Positions 23,701 through 34,794 of a stretch of 44,045 bases of DNA are shown here, in pieces. Below the pieces are notes generated by a model. The model saw nothing but the letters and a program-made list of their open reading frames with translations, was not told where the DNA came from and ran no database searches. The stretch comes from Antrodiella citrinella (lineage: Eukaryota; Basidiomycota; Agaricomycetes; Polyporales; Steccherinaceae). Each line of letters begins with the position of its first letter. The first letter of the stretch is position 1. A program made the translations under genes and the position numbers. The stretch is from the NCBI GenBank assembly GCA_004802725.1, contig SGPM01000234.1, positions 1 to 44,045 on the forward strand, read 5' to 3'.

Positions 23701-24630
23701 CGGGATGGGAAAATGACACAGGACGGACCACGGGATGAGAAGGATGAACTTGTTGAACAGGATCGGTGGAGGGTATGTCTTCCCGTCTCATGCTCTGATT
23801 CCAGCGTATATCGACCACCGACTACCTCGCTCCCCTTTGCAGAAACGGCAAGAGGTCGCAGAGAGTAAACTCCGATACGACCTCGAGGGGCAGCTCAACT
23901 CTTTGTCTCAGTACGCCGATCGGTTAGAGCAGAAAGCAGGGGCAGGGTTCTGGCCGACGGAAGATGGTATTTTGCAGCTCATAAATTTCAAAGCAAATTC
24001 CGCGTATATTTACTCTTCACTCTAATAGCCTCCCAACCTTCAAGTATAGAAGATCTCCTCATCGACTTGGAAGACGCTCTCACTGTTCCCGCCAGTGCCA
24101 CCACCAGCACTACGACCACGACCGCTGCAGCGAACGATATCGTCAAGAGTGTGTCGACTGTAGAAGCGGGGTGGCTCGCGCGTGCTATTCGCGAGAAAGT
24201 GGAGAAGGACAGGGAAGGATTCGGTGAGAGGATGAAGGAGGAGCTGGATGTATGTGTGTTCCCTTAATGACTACCATAACGCCCTTCACCGATACGGCCT
24301 CACTGACATGTCTATCAACAGAGCCTCTGCCCAGCTCGAAAAACCCGTGCTTTCCGCGTCCTCGTCGTCCATTCTCATCTTCCCCCAGAACACTCGCGCA
24401 ACCACACGAGGAAAGCCCAACTCACGGTCTGGGATGTCCCGGGCGTGGGTGATGGCCAAGGGGACGACGACAATGGCGAAGAGGGCGCTGTGTCTTTCAA
24501 AGAAGGAAAGCGATTCAAAGTGACGAACCTCTCACCGACGCAAGCGAGGAGTTGGGCCAAGGTGGAGGAGACGGGGTTCGTGTTTCTGAGCACGAGGAGA
24601 GATTCGAAGTGGGTGCGGCTCTCTGGGTAG
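20763..24630 (+). CDS. BRH2: BRCA2/Brh2-type recombination mediator
   Basis: Ten exons (20763-21108, 21151-22533, 22587-22671, 22722-23027, 23082-23346, 23409-23606, 23668-23772, 23843-23966, 24029-24249, 24322-24630) give about 1113 residues, close to Ustilago Brh2. A BRC-like element FVGFKTAAKNDF (about 336-347, with the FxxA Rad51 anchor) is preceded by a similar FVGFKSVA at 322. The C-terminal DNA-binding domain has the helical part (LEWVENHWALLLWKLAGM, KQLKYRYDRD, about 605-710), OB1 (WYRIRAELDICLARAVRNNR, SLKLTGNSTHLAPWHATLGF) and OB2 (QLTVWD, FKEGKRFKVTNLSP). OB3 and tower are absent, as in other short fungal forms. It should load Rad51 on single-stranded DNA, probably with Dss1. The first 25 residues are uncertain: a further intron may start at 20776. 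The first modelled intron is only 42 nt. Confidence 0.93.
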
Positions 24631-24823
24631 ACGAGCAGGAGGTTGAGCAATGCTTCATCGTACACGTATTTTGAGATGAATGATGCTGTGGAATTAGACG
24701 GTTTATTGTAAGTAGGGCTTGAACATGCATGTACGTAGCGATGTGAGTATCATGAACAAAATGTATAGCGTATCCTCTGTTATCGGAGGGAAGAGCGAGA
24801 AAAGACTACTTGTGGTTAAGCAA

Positions 24824-26502
24824 TTAACATCCACCTAATCCATACTTCTTCAACATCTCCCTCCAGTCCCTCACATCCTCCCGTCCCATCGCCACCACAG
24901 TTGCGCTCTTCCTCACATCAGGCCCAAACACCCTGCTTGCCACCTCCCTTACCTTCGCCGCATCCACCTCATCGATCCGGTCACACATCTCCATCACTGG
25001 TACCTTCCTCCCATGCACGAGCATCTGCCTCCCCAAATCCTCCACCTCGACCGCACGGCTCTCTAGTGCCATAACCAAGCTGCTCTTCAGCTGGTTCTTC
25101 GCGCGCTCGAGCTCGGCGGGGGCGATCGCGGTGTACAGCAGCAGCGAGAGCTGGTGTGCGAGGTACGGGAAGATCTGGGAGGCCGTGTTGCCGTGCTTGC
25201 CGGCGTGTGGGACGTAGCTTGCGAAGAGTCCGAAGAGGGAGGTGGATGTGTAGATGTGGTGGAAGGAGGAGCAGTGGTCGATTTGGGGGTGGTGGTTTAG
25301 GATGTGGGTGTATAATCGGGAGTACATGCCTTTTCCAGGGCCACCTGTAGATAATACAGTCAGTGAGAATATTGATTTGAACTTTGACGAGCATTACGCA
25401 CCTGCAGAGAAGCTTCCACCACCACCCAACAGCACCTGCATCGTCGCAAGCGTGTACACATCTTCATCATGAATACCCACACCCTCGAATGCAAGGTACA
25501 AATGGTCAAACTCCGTCGAAGAGTCTTGAATGAACTTATGTCCGCCCTGGTATCCCCGCGAATGCAAGCGACCCGGTGCCAAAGTCGGCGACAACGTCGA
25601 CGTCGGCAGCAAATACGACGATGCCGCGCGTGTAAGCGACTTGTACAATGACGGGGCCTGTGCTGACGGGAGGAACTGGGACGGTGTGGGGTTCGTCGCA
25701 CGCACATGCGGTGTGACCGTCGGAGTGGGCGCGGGCACCGGCGTGCTTTTCATCGACGAGAAAAGCTTATCCGTAAGCTCTACGAGCTGTTCATGGGGTA
25801 TACCCGCTCCTGCAATGACCATCCTTTCAGGGCGATACCAGTCCTTCATGAACCCGCGCATAATGGGCTCGTCTATCACGTCTATCCTGTCTTCCGGGCA
25901 CAACAATGGGTTCCCGAGTCCGGTTCGGCCGTATGCGACTTCGTGCAGGACTTCGGGGAGGATCATCTCGGGTTTGCTGGAGACCTCGCGGATCTCGTAG
26001 CGGGCCGCGTCGCGCTCGGCGATGATCTCGTCCGAAAGGAATGCAGGGTTGGTCACGGTGTCGGCGATGAGGGACATGGCGAGTGGTGTGGACTGGTCGA
26101 AGTGGGCGGATTGGTACATGATGGTCTCCCGTGACGAGGAGCAGTAAATTTGCCCGCCGAGTTTGTCCATGTCGGTAGCCATATCTAGTTCGGAACGGGT
26201 GGTGGTCGTCTGCTCCGGAGTTAGTGTGAAATGTGAAAGGGTGTGAATAATACACGTACCTTGAAAGCCATCCTGTCCAAAAAATGACATACACCGGATG
26301 TTGATGCATCCTCGCAGCTCGCACCGGTGTCGACGTAAAGACCCAGGGAGGAGAAATGACCAGGCGTAGACTCTGTGGCTACACGAATTTTGTTGGGCAA
26401 GGTCGTGATTTGCACAGAGGAACTCGGGTCCGCAGCGGCATTATGAAATTGTCGCCGGGGACGCAAAGAGCGTCGGAGAGCAGAAGTAGCAGCTCTGCGC
26501 AT
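24824..26502 (-). CDS. MAS2: Mitochondrial processing peptidase, alpha subunit
   Basis: Three exons (26502-26260, 26209-25402, 25344-24824) with introns of 50 and 57 nt give 523 residues. The N-terminus MRRAATSALRRSLRPRRQFH is an Arg-rich, acid-free matrix presequence. The M16 fold follows: LPNKIRVATESTPGHFSSLG, then CHFLDRMAFK, where the alpha subunit keeps only part of the HxxEH zinc site of the beta subunit. The glycine-rich substrate loop [20 protein letters not shown] (about 340-360) is the hallmark of MPP-alpha and is split by the second intron. With the beta subunit it removes presequences from imported proteins. A Pro/Thr-rich insert (about 220-260) lies between the halves. A tRNA-like element sits 120 bp upstream on the same strand. 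Confidence 0.95.
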
Positions 26503-27087
26503 CGTATGTCGGCAATTCGAGGACGGAGAGAACGATGAGGGTGGTGGCAGGAGCAGTGAGCAAGTGCCAGTGACGGTCAAGCGCCGTCTAGTCATCCGAT
26601 CATCAAAAAGGCACAAAAAAGAGGCCGCCTCGTGCATTGAACACGAGCCCCGATCTGCAATCGTATGCTCTACCACTGACCTACGGAGACCTACCACTGA
26701 GCTATAGATACTTGTTGCACACCGTCTTGCTGTGTTATCTGACTTTGCCTCCACTGTAACAGAGTAATTCAGGGGCTCAAGTGCCCGGCCAAGGAACTCT
26801 TTCATTTTCTGCTGATCCCTCACTCAGGCTGATACGACCACATCCAAACGAATGACCGTTTCTCAGTGTCCTCAGATCCGTGTCAGACGGTGAAGTAAGG
26901 TCTACAGATGAGAGGGCTCGCCCTTCGTAAGCAGGGCGCGAACGCACTCCTAGTCATTTCCGCTGACATAATATCCATTGCTTTCCGCTGTATTCCCTTC
27001 CTCCTACGCAGTTTACCCTCTCTTTCTCCCTCCTATTTTAACCTCGCTTCTGCCGGAGCAGTGTCCTACTTTCCCATCTAACCCACC
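26503..27087. other. Divergent spacer MPP-alpha / ceramidase, with a tRNA-like element
   Basis: This 585-bp spacer holds the promoters of both flanking genes and the tRNA-Cys-like sequence at 26623-26691. The side facing the ceramidase is CT-rich (CCTTCCTCCTACGC, CTCTCTTTCTCCCTCC). No other gene seen. Confidence 0.5.
26623..26691 (-). tRNA. tRNA-Cys(GCA)-like, probably degenerate
   Basis: Read on the minus strand it shows a D-arm-like TAGGTCAGTGGTAGAGC, an anticodon loop TTGCAGA with U33 and anticodon GCA, and a T-loop TTCAATG in a CTCGTG/CACGAG stem. The ends GGTCTCC and GGCGGCC pair in six of seven positions. Six T residues follow within 3-8 nt (26615-26620 as A on plus), a proper Pol III terminator. 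Against a working tRNA: the variable region is about three bases short, the D stem has a mismatch, positions 8-9 are unusual, and the B box departs from GGTTCGANNCC. A second A box (TATAGCTCAGTGGTAG) just upstream suggests partial duplication. It may be a pseudo-tRNA or a tRNA-derived element. Confidence 0.5.
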
Positions 27088-28310
27088 ATGCCTCTCAACA
27101 CCACCGTGGTCGATCTCTGGGACTCGGGCTTCTGGGGACCAGTAACAGCCACCCTCGATTGGTGTGAGGTCAGTCGAACGCACTCTCCGATCGCATATGC
27201 TGTGCTCATCTTGAAGTCATTTGGCGGGTGTGCATCGCGTATAGGCGAACTACCAGTTCTCTAACTATGTCGCAGAAACCGCGAACACGTTCTCCAACCT
27301 CTTCACCATGGGCATGGCCATCTACGGCGCCTCCCAAGTGAAGGCTGCGTCTTTGCCAGGTCGATATCTCGCTGGGTACACGGTGCGTAGACTTGCTTCT
27401 CGTCCCCGCTCTTTTCCTAAATGCTCGATCACGCAGGGATTCGCCTTGGTAGGCCTCGGAAGCTTCATTTTCCACGCAACCCTATTGTACGAAGCGCAAC
27501 TCGCGGACGAACTCCCAATGGTCTACGTCGCGACGTACTGCCTCGGCGTCCTATTTGACTGTGCACCCGGTTTCAGCCTGACAAGTACAAAAGCCCTCAC
27601 GCTGACGTTCCTCTACTTTGCCTTCAACATCATCTTCACATGGAGCTAGTACGCGCGTCCCGCCTTCAGCCGTACTCCAACACTCTAGCTAACGCCCTCA
27701 CCCTGTATAGCGCCGTGTACCGCAATCCGATATACCACCAGGCAGTATTCGCCACCGTCATGCTGATCAACGCGTATCGCACGTACTATTTGCTACGTGT
27801 CTCCCCTATGTCTGCGCACATCCCTGCGCCCCTCAAGACATCGATAGCCAGAATCTTCAGCAGTGGGGTTGGGATCTTCGTATTCGGGTTCTTCGTGTGG
27901 AATCTGGACAACATCTTCTGCGGCGCGCTGACTGGGTGGAAGCGAAGTCTAGGATGGCCTGCGGCGTTCCTGCTAGAGGGCCATTCGTGGTGGCACATCT
28001 TCACCGCACTGGGCACGTATCTCATGATCGTCGGGAATACCTGTACGTGTTATCCCGACCGCTTTCGGCTTTACTCTGAACTAACCGGGTCCGATCTTGC
28101 ATTTTACGCGCTTGTAAACTACAGACTTGTAAGCATCATTTTGCGCAACGTTGCCCGATGGTTGATTTCACTCATGAGCGCTGACATATGTCCGACCTTC
28201 TCTACAGCACGCTTTGCATGAAGGGGAATTACAAGGATTATACGCTCGTCAGCAAGTACGGACTCCCGCAAATCGCCCGTTCGTCGGCGGTCAAGGCGAA
28301 AGCTCTGTAG
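27088..28310 (+). CDS. YPC1: Alkaline ceramidase (YPC1/YDC1 family)
   Basis: Six exons (27088-27168, 27245-27382, 27437-27648, 27711-28042, 28125-28128, 28208-28310) give 289 residues. The enzyme hydrolyses ceramides in the ER membrane and affects sphingolipid balance. Family blocks: LDWCEANYQFSNYVAETANT (rebuilt across intron 1), GSFIFHATLLYEAQLADELP (His86 and Asp97, catalytic region), and LLEGHSWWHIFTALGTYLMI (His235 and His239). Several hydrophobic helices fit the seven-pass topology. The fifth exon is only four bases (ACTT) between CTACAG and GTAAGC. It is needed to reach the conserved GNTY-x-TLC-x-K segment (here GNTYFTLCMKGNY) and the correct final frame. Direct joining from the same donor to the last exon gives a stop within a few codons. 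The weaker donor GTGTTA at 28047 is an alternative. Confidence 0.92.
28125..28128 (+). other. 4-nt microexon of the alkaline ceramidase
   Basis: ACTT lies between CTACAG and GTAAGC, with an 82-nt intron before and a 79-nt intron after. It completes Tyr255 and begins Phe256, giving NTYFTLC and the right frame for the final exon. Confidence 0.75.
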
Positions 28311-28992
28311 ACACATCGTCTTGTTTTATTTCAATTTTCACGACCACCGCCTTCCCTGGACCCACGACCCCTCACACGACCGACTGTCAATGCAATCGTT
28401 CTCAATTGCCCTCGGCCTGTGCTTTGTATCCGTTAGGCCTCATTAATCACTCTCAGTTTTACGAACCCTGTAATGTCGTTTCGCTGTGTTGGAATAGATG
28501 TCTTCAGCCATGACGTGCGGCATGACGCATAGACCGAGGCCGGGTACATCGGCTACCATTATCCGGCCTCGCCGAATGAACCTATCAGAGCGACGATATT
28601 ATAGCAGAGATCTCTGCATCAGATTGATTCTAACTGTGCATGACTGGGCAGCAGTAAGCAGTAAGCAGCAAGCAGCAGTCAGCAGGCAGCAGTAAGCAGC
28701 AGTCAAGCAGCAGTAAGCAGCAGTCAAGCAGCAGTGCTCTGCATTTATGCGAATGCCTCAGCGACGCGTCCAATCATGTACGTCTAGGTTTGCGAGTAGG
28801 GATACGTGATTCGGAACGAGCAGGGAAAGGGAGTCATGACAGGGAGATGTGTCGAGGTCTAGTGGAATAAAAAGGTATGCAGGATGGCGACTATTAGATA
28901 TGCACTGGATACGAGCGCGGATACTGTCGAGAAAGTGGTCAGCTCTAACTTGACGCAGGCTGAAAAGCCCCCCGTACCTTTGGCAGAGGGCA
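28311..28992. other. Convergent 3' intergenic region with minisatellite
   Basis: This lies between the stop codons of the ceramidase and EF-Ts genes. It holds the CAG-rich repeat at 28648-28736 and presumably both 3' UTRs. No gene seen. Confidence 0.55.
28648..28736. repeat. CAG-rich minisatellite
   Basis: Short variants of GCAGTAA, GCAGTCA and GCAGCA are repeated. Within it lie two perfect adjacent 21-bp units (28690-28710 and 28711-28731), each CAGTAAGCAGCAGTCAAGCA plus G. It is non-coding in the gene models here. Confidence 0.9.
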
Positions 28993-30105
28993 TCAGAGCC
29001 TCCCAGCAACGCTCTCCCCTCCGACCGTCCACTTCAGGAATTCCACAACCTGCAGACCACCCTCATTCTCCTTCGTCTCCACCAGGTCATGCTGTTGCGC
29101 CCACTTCTCGAGCACCTCCCGCACAGACGCGTCCGACGCGGGAGGGTACATCATGAACTGCTGGTTGTACAAAGCCGCTTCCGCTTCCTCTCCTTCAAGA
29201 AGGCTTTGTCCGTCGATAGCCGTAGTAGGGAACCCAGAAATTTGCCGGACGAGCGCGGCTTCGAGCTCCTCCAGGTCATTAATGAACCCAGGCTGCTGTC
29301 TGACTAACCCGCAGATGGACGTGTCACCGGTAAATTGGCCTTTCAGCGCAAGTACCGCCATGCTGGCGACTCTGCCAGACTGGAACGAGGCTGGGATGGA
29401 GAAGGTGCCGCCATGCCCGTATGACGCTAACCGCAAGCCAACATTTTTGATTTGGAAGAGGTCCCGCTTGACGGTGGCTGCCCGACGTAAGGAAATGTTC
29501 TCGCCGACCTGACCCATCAGTGTGCGAATGGCATCGGAGATCGTAGGGAGGGGCTTCCCCGACACATCAGTGTTGGAGAAGGAGATGAGCGGCGCGTTCA
29601 GCAGCTCGTTCACGTCCACGGGCTTCATGAGTCCACCGTCATCCGCGCTCTTATTTTGATCTTTCTTGACCCTCTCCTTCGAAGCAGCATTAAACGCAGC
29701 ACTATGCGCAATCTCGCTCAGTAGCTTCCCGAACAGCTCCCCTCGTGCCACGAAGTCCGTCTCCGAGTTCATCTCGACCATCCCCGCCCACACCGGCGCG
29801 CGCATCCTCCCCGTCACGCCATGCGAGATAGTGTATACGCCCACCATGCCCTCGTTCGTCGACCGACCCCCTACCTTGTCGACTTTCTTCGCATTGGAAG
29901 TCGCGGCGTTCGCTGCGAGCCATTCGAGGGCGCCCGACACGGAGAGGGAGGAGGCCTCGAGCGCTGTTCGAGCGAGCGAGAGAGAGACGGGACTTTGCTT
30001 GCGGAGTTTGGCGATGAGTTTTATTGGGACCGTCGAGGACGGCGTTGAGTAGTGTCTGAGAGAGGGCAGCAGCGAGCGGGGGAAAGGACGTGTCATAATA
30101 TTCAT
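28993..30105 (-). CDS. TSF1: Elongation factor Ts, mitochondrial
   Basis: A single exon of 370 residues. The N-terminus (MNIMTRPFPRSLLPSLRHYS) is a basic matrix presequence. The UBA-like EF-Tu contact domain follows (IAKLRKQSPVSLSLARTALE, then SGALEWLAANAA), then the core signature MVEMNSETDFVARGELFGKL of EF-Ts, and the second core half with GENISLRRA. The protein recycles mitochondrial EF-Tu from GDP to GTP form. I start at the ATG at 30105; an in-frame ATG at 30144 would put MGAFWRVAFKAPA ahead of the presequence, which is less usual. The divergent NAF1 start is 168 bp away. The protein is longer than bacterial EF-Ts because of inserts in the core, as in other fungal forms. Confidence 0.92.
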   Translation of the reverse strand: MNIMTRPFPRSLLPSLRHYSTPSSTVPIKLIAKLRKQSPVSLSLARTALEASSLSVSGALEWLAANAATSNAKKVDKVGGRSTNEGMVGVYTISHGVTGRMRAPVWAGMVEMNSETDFVARGELFGKLLSEIAHSAAFNAASKERVKKDQNKSADDGGLMKPVDVNELLNAPLISFSNTDVSGKPLPTISDAIRTLMGQVGENISLRRAATVKRDLFQIKNVGLRLASYGHGGTFSIPASFQSGRVASMAVLALKGQFTGDTSICGLVRQQPGFINDLEELEAALVRQISGFPTTAIDGQSLLEGEEAEAALYNQQFMMYPPASDASVREVLEKWAQQHDLVETKENEGGLQVVEFLKWTVGGESVAGRL

Positions 30106-30273
30106 GGCGGGAGCTTTGAACGCGACACGCCAGAAAGCGCCCAATTGCTTTCACGATTCAGACGCGTCTAAATTTTCTGGATTTGGAAAGACCGTGTTTC
30201 CTTACTCTCTTCTCAAGTTCCTGCAAGCCTCCTATTCTCGCGTCCTTAGCTCTAATAGCTGAGAGGAGACAAT
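30106..30273. promoter_or_regulatory. Short bidirectional promoter, EF-Ts / NAF1
   Basis: Only 168 bp separate the two divergent start codons. Both genes act in building the translation machinery (mitochondrial EF-Ts, H/ACA snoRNP assembly). No TATA box was seen on either strand. Shared regulation is inference. Confidence 0.45.
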
Positions 30274-32259
30274 ATGGACGAGATCCATGGATTTTCAAAC
30301 GCGACGTCCATCCCACAGGACTTGAAATTGATCCAGGACCTCGTAGGGGAACTTTCATTACCAGTGGCGATACCGCCTCTTGCCAATGTTCAAGACGACA
30401 TAGACTCAAGTGATAACGACAGCGAGAAGGAAGTCGAAAATGACATTCTCACCATGATGGACGATGATGAACGAATGTGAGTGTTCGTTCCCAGCTTTCT
30501 TTGTAACGAAGATAATTACCTTGCCCCACAGTGCCTCCGCACCAGATACTGATTCCTCTTCCTCAGACGATTCGGACTCTGATGACCATTCTCCTTCCAA
30601 ACCCGATGCCCAAGCGGACGATGACGGTGATCTGGATCTGGACGAGGACTCTGGTGCCGCGCCCACTCCGGCAAGTCCTCTGCGCACTAAGAATGAAGTA
30701 CCGGAACCCGATATCACTATCACGATACCCTCTATCGAGGAAGTTGGTCTGGACGAGGAGTTGGAGAAGGTCGGAGAGATTATGGGCGTGATAGGTAAGA
30801 GCGTGGTGTTGGTGAAAGGGCTCGGTGCAGGCATAGGCGGGAAGGCGTCGGAGAGGGCTCTGGATACCGATACGTTACTTGTGTTTGGGGACAGGAAGGT
30901 TTTGGGACACGTTAGTTCCTTTTGCCCATTTCCCCTCGTTATGTCTGATTCTATTCTGGTACAGGTCTACGAAACGTTCGGACCAACACACCAACCTATG
31001 TACCAGGTCAAATTCAATTCCCAATACCCCCTTGATGAAGAGAAGTTTGTCATTGCGCGAGAAGTATTCCATGTTCCGGCGCGGAGCAACTTTGTGTTTG
31101 TGAGACAACTGAAGGCGTTGAAAGGGAGCGACGCGAGCAACGCTCACGACGAAGAGCCAGGGGACGATGAGCTTGAGTTTTCTGACGACGAGGAGGAGAG
31201 AGCACACAAGCGTGGAGAACGAAGGTCCGCCGTCCCTACATTCTCATTCCTTCCTATGAAGGTAACTTACTTATGAAAAATAGTAAACGCGAAGAATCCA
31301 GACTAGGTGTTCCTTCCGCCACACACTTTTCAACACCCGTGCCTTCACATATTCGCGACCAAGATGTCGCCGCAGAAGAGATGTACGGTCACGCCTACGA
31401 TAACCATGCATACAATGACATGGACTTCGGCGCGGGTCCATCGCGGCCTCCGCCTGTACCCTACGACGACCCGTATTCAGACCTGTATGGTTTGGATACC
31501 CCGATCCCAGCTCCTGTCGCGGCACCACCAGTTGCAAGTAGTAGTGCAGGACCTGTGGACGACGGCGATGCGAGAAGAAGGAGTGGTGGCGGTGAGAGCA
31601 GAAGTGGTGGTGCCCCGAGAGGGAGAGGGAGAGGGAGACGAGAAGAAAAAGGGCGTGGGCGGGGTCGTGAACGGGGCGGACGAGGTCGGGGAGGTGATCG
31701 AGGTCGGGGGAGGGGTCGTGGTCGAGGAGTTAGTGGTGGTTCTATAGGGGGAGGGGGAGGACTGCCAGCCGGAGACGACCATTCGTGGGGAAATAGGTCG
31801 ACATCACAGCCGATCAAGACAGAACCGTCGACAGATGGATACGACCCGCGACAACAGCGACCGATGTCTCCCACTTCTGCTGCCATCGCTCGCGCCACTG
31901 GACAGTACAACGACGGATCCACCTACAGTGCCTACGCCCAGCAACCACCACCGCATCAACAAACGGGGCAAGCACAGGGATGGGGTTACGTTTCACAACA
32001 GCAGTCATACGAATTTGACTTTGCGTACGGGTACCCGCATGGATACGTCCAACCTCACATTAACCCTCGATTCGCGAACCAATTCGGGCTGAATTTGAAC
32101 ACGAACATGGCATACGAGCAGCAACCTCAGCAACAGTACGGGTACGGTATGCCTGCCCAGACGTCTCCCGAAGGCGGAGGTGCTCAAGGTGGTTGGAATC
32201 CAGGACAGGACTGGAACAATCAAGGAGGAAACAGAGGGTTCACAGGTTCAGGTTCATAG
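30274..32259 (+). CDS. NAF1: H/ACA snoRNP assembly factor NAF1
   Basis: Four exons (30274-30476, 30532-30910, 30965-31224, 31284-32259) give 605 residues. An acidic Ser/Asp-rich N-terminus precedes the Gar1/Naf1 RNA-binding barrel: GEIMGVIGKSVVLVKGL, then DTDTLLVFGDRKVLGHVYET (joined across intron 2), FGPTHQPMYQVKFNS and FVIAREVFHVPARSNFVFV (about 150-250). Acidic DDDELEFSDDEEE-type sequence follows. The C-terminal half holds an Arg/Gly repeat (about 390-437) and a Gln/Tyr/Gly-rich prion-like tail. NAF1 escorts Cbf5 (dyskerin) to nascent H/ACA RNAs in the nucleus before Gar1 replaces it. Compared with yeast, the RGG and Q-rich tail is long. The antisense strand of the RGG region is open and Pro-rich, a shadow only. 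Confidence 0.93.
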
Positions 32260-32524
32260 TTGCATTCAGCATTGTATTTTGCTTCATGTGTCTTATTGTT
32301 GTTCGTGACGTCATTGCGTATCCCACGTGGCGGCGTTGAGTCGTCGAAGCCAATAGCTTCCAGTAAATCTCCCGATAAGGACAAGGCCGCTGGCGGGGCG
32401 AAAACGTCGACGGCGTCGACGACCGACACCTCCGCCTCGACCCTGCCGCACCCCTCGCCATCATCGCCACAGCCCGCCGCTTCATCATTTCGACCACGGA
32501 GAGGCAGCGAACATCAACACAGAG

Positions 32525-34655
32525 ATGGCAACGAACGGCGGCCCTGTTGCTTCTTCGTCTTCCAAAGCCCAGGGCAAGCAGCCTGAGGTCGCTGAGCCGC
32601 GCGACGCGACGCCGACGCCGTCGAGGCAGACTCGCCAGAAACGTATCCTCCCCTCGCGGTCCAGGCGAGGTGGGCCCGGTGTCGGGAGCTGTGATGTCGA
32701 TGTGATGATATTGGAGACTCGTAAACGACGATGTGAGTGTCTGGCCTTTGCTTTTGATGCCTCCCCCTTCCCCCACACCACGCTAGCCGCTACATACCTC
32801 CTCGCGGTTGTCGTTCATTCATTGTGTATTATTGTGAAATGATGGCTCGTTTCTGACATGGGCTATTTTGCAGTGGAGAACGAACCCCTCATACCGGCGT
32901 CGACCAAGTTTCTCTTGACTACAAATTCCGCATATGCGAGTTCCTCGCGAGGAGAAGAAGGAGAGACGGGAGAGGACACTGTGGAGTTGAACGAGTCCGC
33001 ATATGGGAGATACTTTGATTTGCCGGAGGTGCAAAAGGCGTACAAGGAGCAGCAGGACATTCAGACACCCGAATTCACGCGGCTACCTGACGATGCAATT
33101 GTCGGGGGCAGGTTTCGGCCCCGCTCAGAAGAGGTGAGGACCCCCCAATCGCATTTCGCATGCTGATATTCACGTCCCATCCCCGTCGCCACACTAGGAA
33201 TTTGCAGACACGTCCGACGCAGCGTATGAGAAACGTCACCGGAAGTACGAGACATTCGAGAAGCGACAGCGGCTGCGCGAGAAGGAAAAACTGAAACACG
33301 AACACTACAAGTTGAAGGAGCGAATAGATCAACTCCGGGGCATGGACTACTCTGCGTTTCTCGCGCTTCCGTCGTCTGCTTTGGCAGATGCTTCTGCTAC
33401 GGAACTCGAAGCAGACCCAGACGTCACGACGGGTATCGCAGACCTGCCTGGTGCGCATGTCAACGGAGCCGCGGCGTATAATGAAGGCGAGAGAAGAAGG
33501 AAGGAGATGCTGGAGGTAGCGCTAGGGCTGGAGGAACGGTACAAAGTACTATTGCCTCCAGACAGGAAGTGGTTCGAGAAGAAGGAGAAGGAGAAGGCGG
33601 CAAAGAGGGAAAGCATGGGTTTGGTCGCTGCGGAAGAAGACGATGACGACGATGAGGTGGAAGAGATCCCGCCCCCTGCTGTGAAGAAGGAAGTCAAGTC
33701 CCCTATGAAGAAAGAGGCCACGCATGTGCAACGACTGCCGCCTCTACCCCCTCCGCCCGCGGAACCAAGCTATAACCACGATAGTGACGGGGAGTCCGAG
33801 GTCGACGTCGAAGAGCGTGACCGGATCCGCTCTAAGCAACTGAAACTACGAATCAAATTTCCTGCCCGACTTACTGCGACACCTACGGATACAGCTAAAC
33901 CTACCCCTTCCCCAAGCAAGAAATCGTCACCCGTCCTCAAACTCCACCCTCCCGTTCCGGCATCGCCGTCTATTCTCGAGTCCATTTCACCTGCTCAAAT
34001 GAAAGGCATCTCCGCTAGATCCGGAGTCATCATCCGTTCGAAGGACGGCAAGTTCCTTCCCAAGAACAAACGCTTCATTCAAGACAAGAACCATACCGAG
34101 TCTATCTCGGCACCTCCCGCGCTCGCACCTCCTCACCAGCCACGCAAACGACAACGCACAGCAAGCAGCATTACTTTGTCTTCACCTGTCGCCTCCACGA
34201 ACAAGCCGCTGCCAGGTCCGACTCCGAATCGCAACAACTGCGTGTTACTAGTGTCTGCGATGCGGAGCTCCCTGCTGCCGAACTCGCGCAAGACGCAGCG
34301 GCACGTCCTGGCGTTTGGGACGAGGGTGCCGCCGGAGATCGAGGAGGTGAGGGATTTCGAGATTCCACAGTGGCTGCACACGCCTGAGATGAAGTATGAA
34401 GACGACCCCGACGTGTTGGAGCATGGGAGCGCGTACGGTTATAGTGTTGGCCAGAGCGCGAGTATGAACGGGTTGGGCAGTGTCAGTGTGGGAGGGCCCG
34501 ACGAAGATGAGGGCGAAGAGGAAGACGTTGACGAGGACATGAACGAGGTGAAGGAAGAGGATGTCGATGAGCTGATGGACGGCGATAGCGGTGCAGAGGA
34601 GTCCGTGGAAGATGATATACCCCCGATAGCTACGCTGGACGATGACGACGACTAG
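32525..34655 (+). CDS. Nuclear chromatin-associated protein with PEHE/SAS4-like features
   Basis: Three exons (32525-32732, 32874-33133, 33198-34655) give 641 residues. The N-terminal block ILPSRSRRGGPGVGSCDVDV, joined over the intron to NEPLIPASTKFLLTT, looks strongly conserved. A charged helix follows (KYETFEKRQRLREKEKLKHE, then YKLKERIDQLRGMDYSAFL, about 165-205), of the kind seen in SAS4-type subunits of histone acetyltransferase complexes. Near 525-545, PPEIEEVRDFEIPQW resembles the PEHE motif. Much of the rest is basic or Pro/Ser-rich linker, and the C-terminus is a long acidic tail ending in five Asp. I assign it to the SAS4/MSL1-like group with limited certainty; another nuclear scaffold is possible. 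First intron 141 nt, second 64 nt. Confidence 0.8.
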
Positions 34656-34794
34656 CCTAAGCTCTTTATATTCAAAAGACAGCTTGTGTAGCTTACTTAT
34701 TCTTATGATCTGGGTGACTGCGTTGAATATGTTATGTCTATTATTCTGGTCCAGAGCACGATAGTATGGAGTTGTATATAAAGAACGTTATACG

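Noticed and set aside
28648..28736. CRISPR-like array
   Set aside because: The units are short, CAG-based, directly adjacent and lack unique spacers. It is a minisatellite in a eukaryotic 3' intergenic region.
30464..30531. Reading NAF1 through its first intron from an ATG at 30464
   Set aside because: The frame is open, but the GTGAGT...CCCCACAG intron joins the acidic N-terminal exon smoothly, and the extra residues look like translated intron.
31461..31922. Pro/Arg-rich open frame antisense to NAF1
   Set aside because: It is the mirror of the RGG repeat and has no independent start context or domain.
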